Source: Alphaproteobacteria bacterium (GTDB lineage Bacteria; Pseudomonadota; Alphaproteobacteria; Elsterales; Elsteraceae). Taken from it: a stretch of DNA of 64,000 nucleotides. Shown here piece after piece: positions 62,394 to 64,000 of the stretch (the stretch's first letter is position 1; each line of letters starts with the position of its first letter). The notes beneath the pieces were generated by a model. It was given only the letters and a program-made list of their open reading frames with translations. It did no database searches and was not told the origin of the DNA. A program made the translations under genes and the position numbers. Location of the stretch: contig JAAFIC010000005.1 in NCBI GenBank assembly GCA_013298565.1, forward strand, positions 20,494 to 84,493. Reading direction: 5' to 3'.

Positions 62394-63268
62394 TACGTTG
62401 GCTCACTCGCCAAAACCCGCCGCGTTGCATAGAGCGCCACGGCGGCAGCGTTCGAGACGTTCAGCGAGGCGAACTCGCCTGCGGTCGGCAGATGGCCCAA
62501 TATATCGCAGGTCTCGCCCGTCAGGCGGCGCAGGCCAGGGCCTTCCGCCCCCAATACGAGGGCAATGCGGCCCGGACGTAAAACCGATTCCAATTGCTTT
62601 TCGGCACTGCCTTCAAGCCCAATGACCCACACATCAGCTTCCTGTAGCTGACGAATAGTGCGGGATAGGTTGACGACGCGCACGACCGGCACGGCTTCCA
62701 GCGCGCCCGAGGCGGTTTTCGCCAAGGTGCCTGTTGCGGCGGCGGCATTGCGATCCGGCATAATCAGCGCCGTTACGCCGAACACAGCGCAGGAGCGCAA
62801 AATCGCCCCCACATTGTGCGGGTCGGTGACTTGATCGAGCAACACGAACAGCGCATCCGGGGTAGCGGAAAACAGCACATCCTCCAACCCCAGCTCCTGC
62901 AAGGGGTCGGCCAGCAGCGCCACGCCTTGATGCACCGCGCCTGCGGGCAGATGGCGGTCGATCTCGGCACGATCAACGATGGTCGGGGTTAAGCCCGCGT
63001 TCGTCGGATCCTTGGCAGGGGGCCAATCTTTCGCAGCTTCCGGGGTAAGCAGCAGTTGGCGGCAGGTGCGCTCGGGGTTTGCCAGCGCCGCCCGGACCGC
63101 GTGATGGCCGAACAGCCAGTTCTGGTTCGGTCCGCCATCCGCCCGCCCGCCGCTGCGGTGTCCGCGTGCAGCGTCTGTGCGCGGGGCGTCCTGTCCTTTG
63201 GGGGCGGGGGGGGCAGACAGGCGCGGGCCTCGGGAAGCGCGGGGACGCGGCGGACGGGATGGGGGCAT
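62393..63268 (-). CDS. rlmB: 23S rRNA (guanosine(2251)-2'-O)-methyltransferase RlmB
   Basis: 291-residue SPOUT-class (SpoU/TrmH) methyltransferase that modifies G2251 in the 23S P-loop. After a basic, Pro-rich N-terminal extension (about 1-45) come LFGHHAVRAALANPERTCRQLLLTPEA (substrate-binding domain) and the knot motifs LLDQVTDPHNVGAILRSCAVFGVTALIMPDRN, ALVLGAEGPGLRRLTGETCD and FASLNVSNAAAVALYATRR. Common neighbour of tRNA-Tyr/tRNA-Gly/tuf in alphaproteobacteria, which supports the call. Confidence 0.92.
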   Translation of the reverse strand: MPPSRPPRPRASRGPRLSAPPAPKGQDAPRTDAARGHRSGGRADGGPNQNWLFGHHAVRAALANPERTCRQLLLTPEAAKDWPPAKDPTNAGLTPTIVDRAEIDRHLPAGAVHQGVALLADPLQELGLEDVLFSATPDALFVLLDQVTDPHNVGAILRSCAVFGVTALIMPDRNAAAATGTLAKTASGALEAVPVVRVVNLSRTIRQLQEADVWVIGLEGSAEKQLESVLRPGRIALVLGAEGPGLRRLTGETCDILGHLPTAGEFASLNVSNAAAVALYATRRVLASEPT

Positions 63269-63403
63269 GGGGTGCGGTCAGGTCACAAATAAGAGACAAA
63301 GAGACCCTTAGTGTGCGCTGGCGCGCGCACCGGAGCAAGAGATTAACAAAAGCAGGCGCTGTCATAAAACCGCCGGAAACAGGACTCCGAATGCTCATAT
63401 TGA

Positions 63404-63431
63404 TTGACAGGGCGGGGGGGAATCCAATACT
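63404..63431 (+). promoter_or_regulatory. sigma-70-type promoter for tRNA-Tyr
   Basis: TTGACA (63404-63409), a 16-base G-rich spacer, AATACT (63426-63431). A start about seven bases on would lie some 38 bases before the tRNA. It is the only near-consensus pair I see between rlmB and the tRNA and probably drives the tRNA-Tyr, tRNA-Gly, tuf transcript. Confidence 0.6.
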
Positions 63432-63476
63432 CCCGTTTCCGTCGCGGCGGTTGGCAACAATCGTCCGGGAACCCTG

Positions 63477-63562
63477 GGAGGGGTGGCCGAGCGGTCAATG
63501 GCAGCAGACTGTAAATCTGCCGACGAATGTCTACGTTGGTTCAAATCCAACTCCCTCCACCA
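63477..63562 (+). tRNA. tRNA-Tyr (anticodon GTA)
   Basis: 86 bases including encoded CCA. The acceptor stem GGAGGGG pairs with TCCCTCC (last pair G-U). Anticodon loop CTGTAAA gives anticodon GTA. A long variable arm (class II tRNA) and T-arm GTTGG-TTCAAAT-CCAAC are present, discriminator A. Confidence 0.97.
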
Positions 63563-63703
63563 AGGTTCCCAGAAGTTCGGTTTGCCGGACTGCGGCACTC
63601 CTGAAGCGGTCGTACCCGATGATCCAGAAGAACAATGTTCGTCGGGATTAACGGTTGCGGACCGCTGCTGGCGTATGGATTAGAGTTGATCGGGTGCGGT
63701 CTG

Positions 63704-63777
63704 GCGGGTGTAGCTCAACGGTAGAGCCCCAGCCTTCCAAGCTGGTTGTGAGGGTTCGATTCCCTTCACCCGCTCCA
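63704..63777 (+). tRNA. tRNA-Gly (anticodon TCC)
   Basis: 74 bases including encoded CCA. The acceptor stem GCGGGTG pairs with CACCCGC, D-arm GCTC-AACGGTA-GAGC, anticodon stem CCAGC/GCTGG around loop CTTCCAA (anticodon TCC), T-arm GAGGG-TTCGATT-CCCTT, discriminator T. It lies 141 bases after tRNA-Tyr and 96 bases before tuf. Confidence 0.97.
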
Positions 63778-63873
63778 GCGCCGCCCAAGATCGCTCGCGT
63801 TCGGCGTTAGCACCCGCCCCCCGTTGGACCCATTCGTGGTCGTTACCTTAGGTTTAGAGGAAGTCTCCAGTCC

Positions 63874-64000
63874 ATGGCGAAGGCTAAATTTGAGCGGAAC
63901 AAGCCGCATTGCAACATTGGCACGATTGGTCACGTTGACCACGGGAAGACCTCGCTGACGGCCGCGATCACGAAGATTTTGGCGGAATCGGGTGGGGCAA
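63874..64000 (+). CDS. tuf: elongation factor Tu (partial, runs off window end)
   Basis: First 42 codons of EF-Tu, the GTPase delivering aminoacyl-tRNA to the ribosome: [34 protein letters not shown], with the P-loop GHVDHGKT. The GAGGAA upstream serves as ribosome site. Placed after two tRNA genes, likely on the same transcript. Confidence 0.97.
   Translation, partial: MAKAKFERNKPHCNIGTIGHVDHGKTSLTAAITKILAESGGA

Overview
The window is high-GC, almost fully coding DNA from a free-living alphaproteobacterium. The best guess from gene content and order is a Rhodospirillales-type organism: mdh-sucC-sucD-sucA TCA cluster, phoR-pstSCAB-phoU-phoB, aerobic cobaltochelatase cobS/cobT, a CheZ-type phosphatase, PHA synthase, and tRNA-Tyr/tRNA-Gly directly upstream of tuf. 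No species can be named from the sequence alone, and no rRNA, phage, complete insertion sequence or CRISPR array is present.

Layout. 1-5.2 kb (minus): TCA genes sucA (cut by the window edge), sucD, sucC, mdh, divergent from maeB (malic enzyme). 7.9-15.9 kb (plus): a complete phosphate module, from sensor kinase PhoR through the Pst transporter and PhoU to PhoB, with a possible PhoB site before pstS. 16-23.5 kb: a chemoreceptor, a BadF-type sugar kinase with an unknown partner, a GAF histidine kinase, a GlxA-type regulator, an MFS carrier and thioredoxin. 23.8-31.9 kb: LpoA-like lipoprotein, rsmI, yraN, gshB, a ParDE locus, cobS/cobT and cheZ. 31.9-37.4 kb: thiolase, PHA synthase and a possible small partner, a flavin oxidoreductase with a Cys cluster, and a GST. 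38.3-47.2 kb (minus): a nucleoside uptake and salvage cluster (BmpA-type binding protein, ATPase, two permeases, cytidine deaminase, DUF1491, purine nucleoside phosphorylase, deoC, deoA). Most of its genes are coupled by ATGA overlaps, and deoA is separated from deoC by a damaged toxin-antitoxin locus. 47.6-51.6 kb: HAD phosphatase, a winged-helix regulator with a degenerate receiver, photolyase, GNAT. 51.7-57.8 kb (minus): a peptide ABC transporter headed by an NylC/DmpA-like P1 peptidase. 58-64 kb: a DUF3422 relic, recQ, a mosaic toxin-antitoxin module, a binding protein, rlmB, two tRNAs and the start of tuf.

Three themes go beyond routine annotation. (1) A family of dispersed palindromes with TAGAGC...GCTCTA edges occurs at four sites. 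At three of them the TAG edge is itself the stop codon of an adjacent gene, and at one it ends both convergent genes. Two sites also share a 56-base block (54 of 56 identical), and one is a 333-bp nested inverted repeat. (2) There are four toxin-antitoxin loci, three of them visibly rearranged: a ParE without a usable start codon, a RelE-type toxin reduced to its first ~37 residues beside an intact antitoxin, and a RelE/HigB toxin followed by an in-frame fusion of an apparent HigA-type N-terminus to a Phd antitoxin and then VapC. (3) Short tandem repeats lengthen the 3' ends of two operon genes (cdd and the DppD-type ATPase) right at their overlaps with the next gene.
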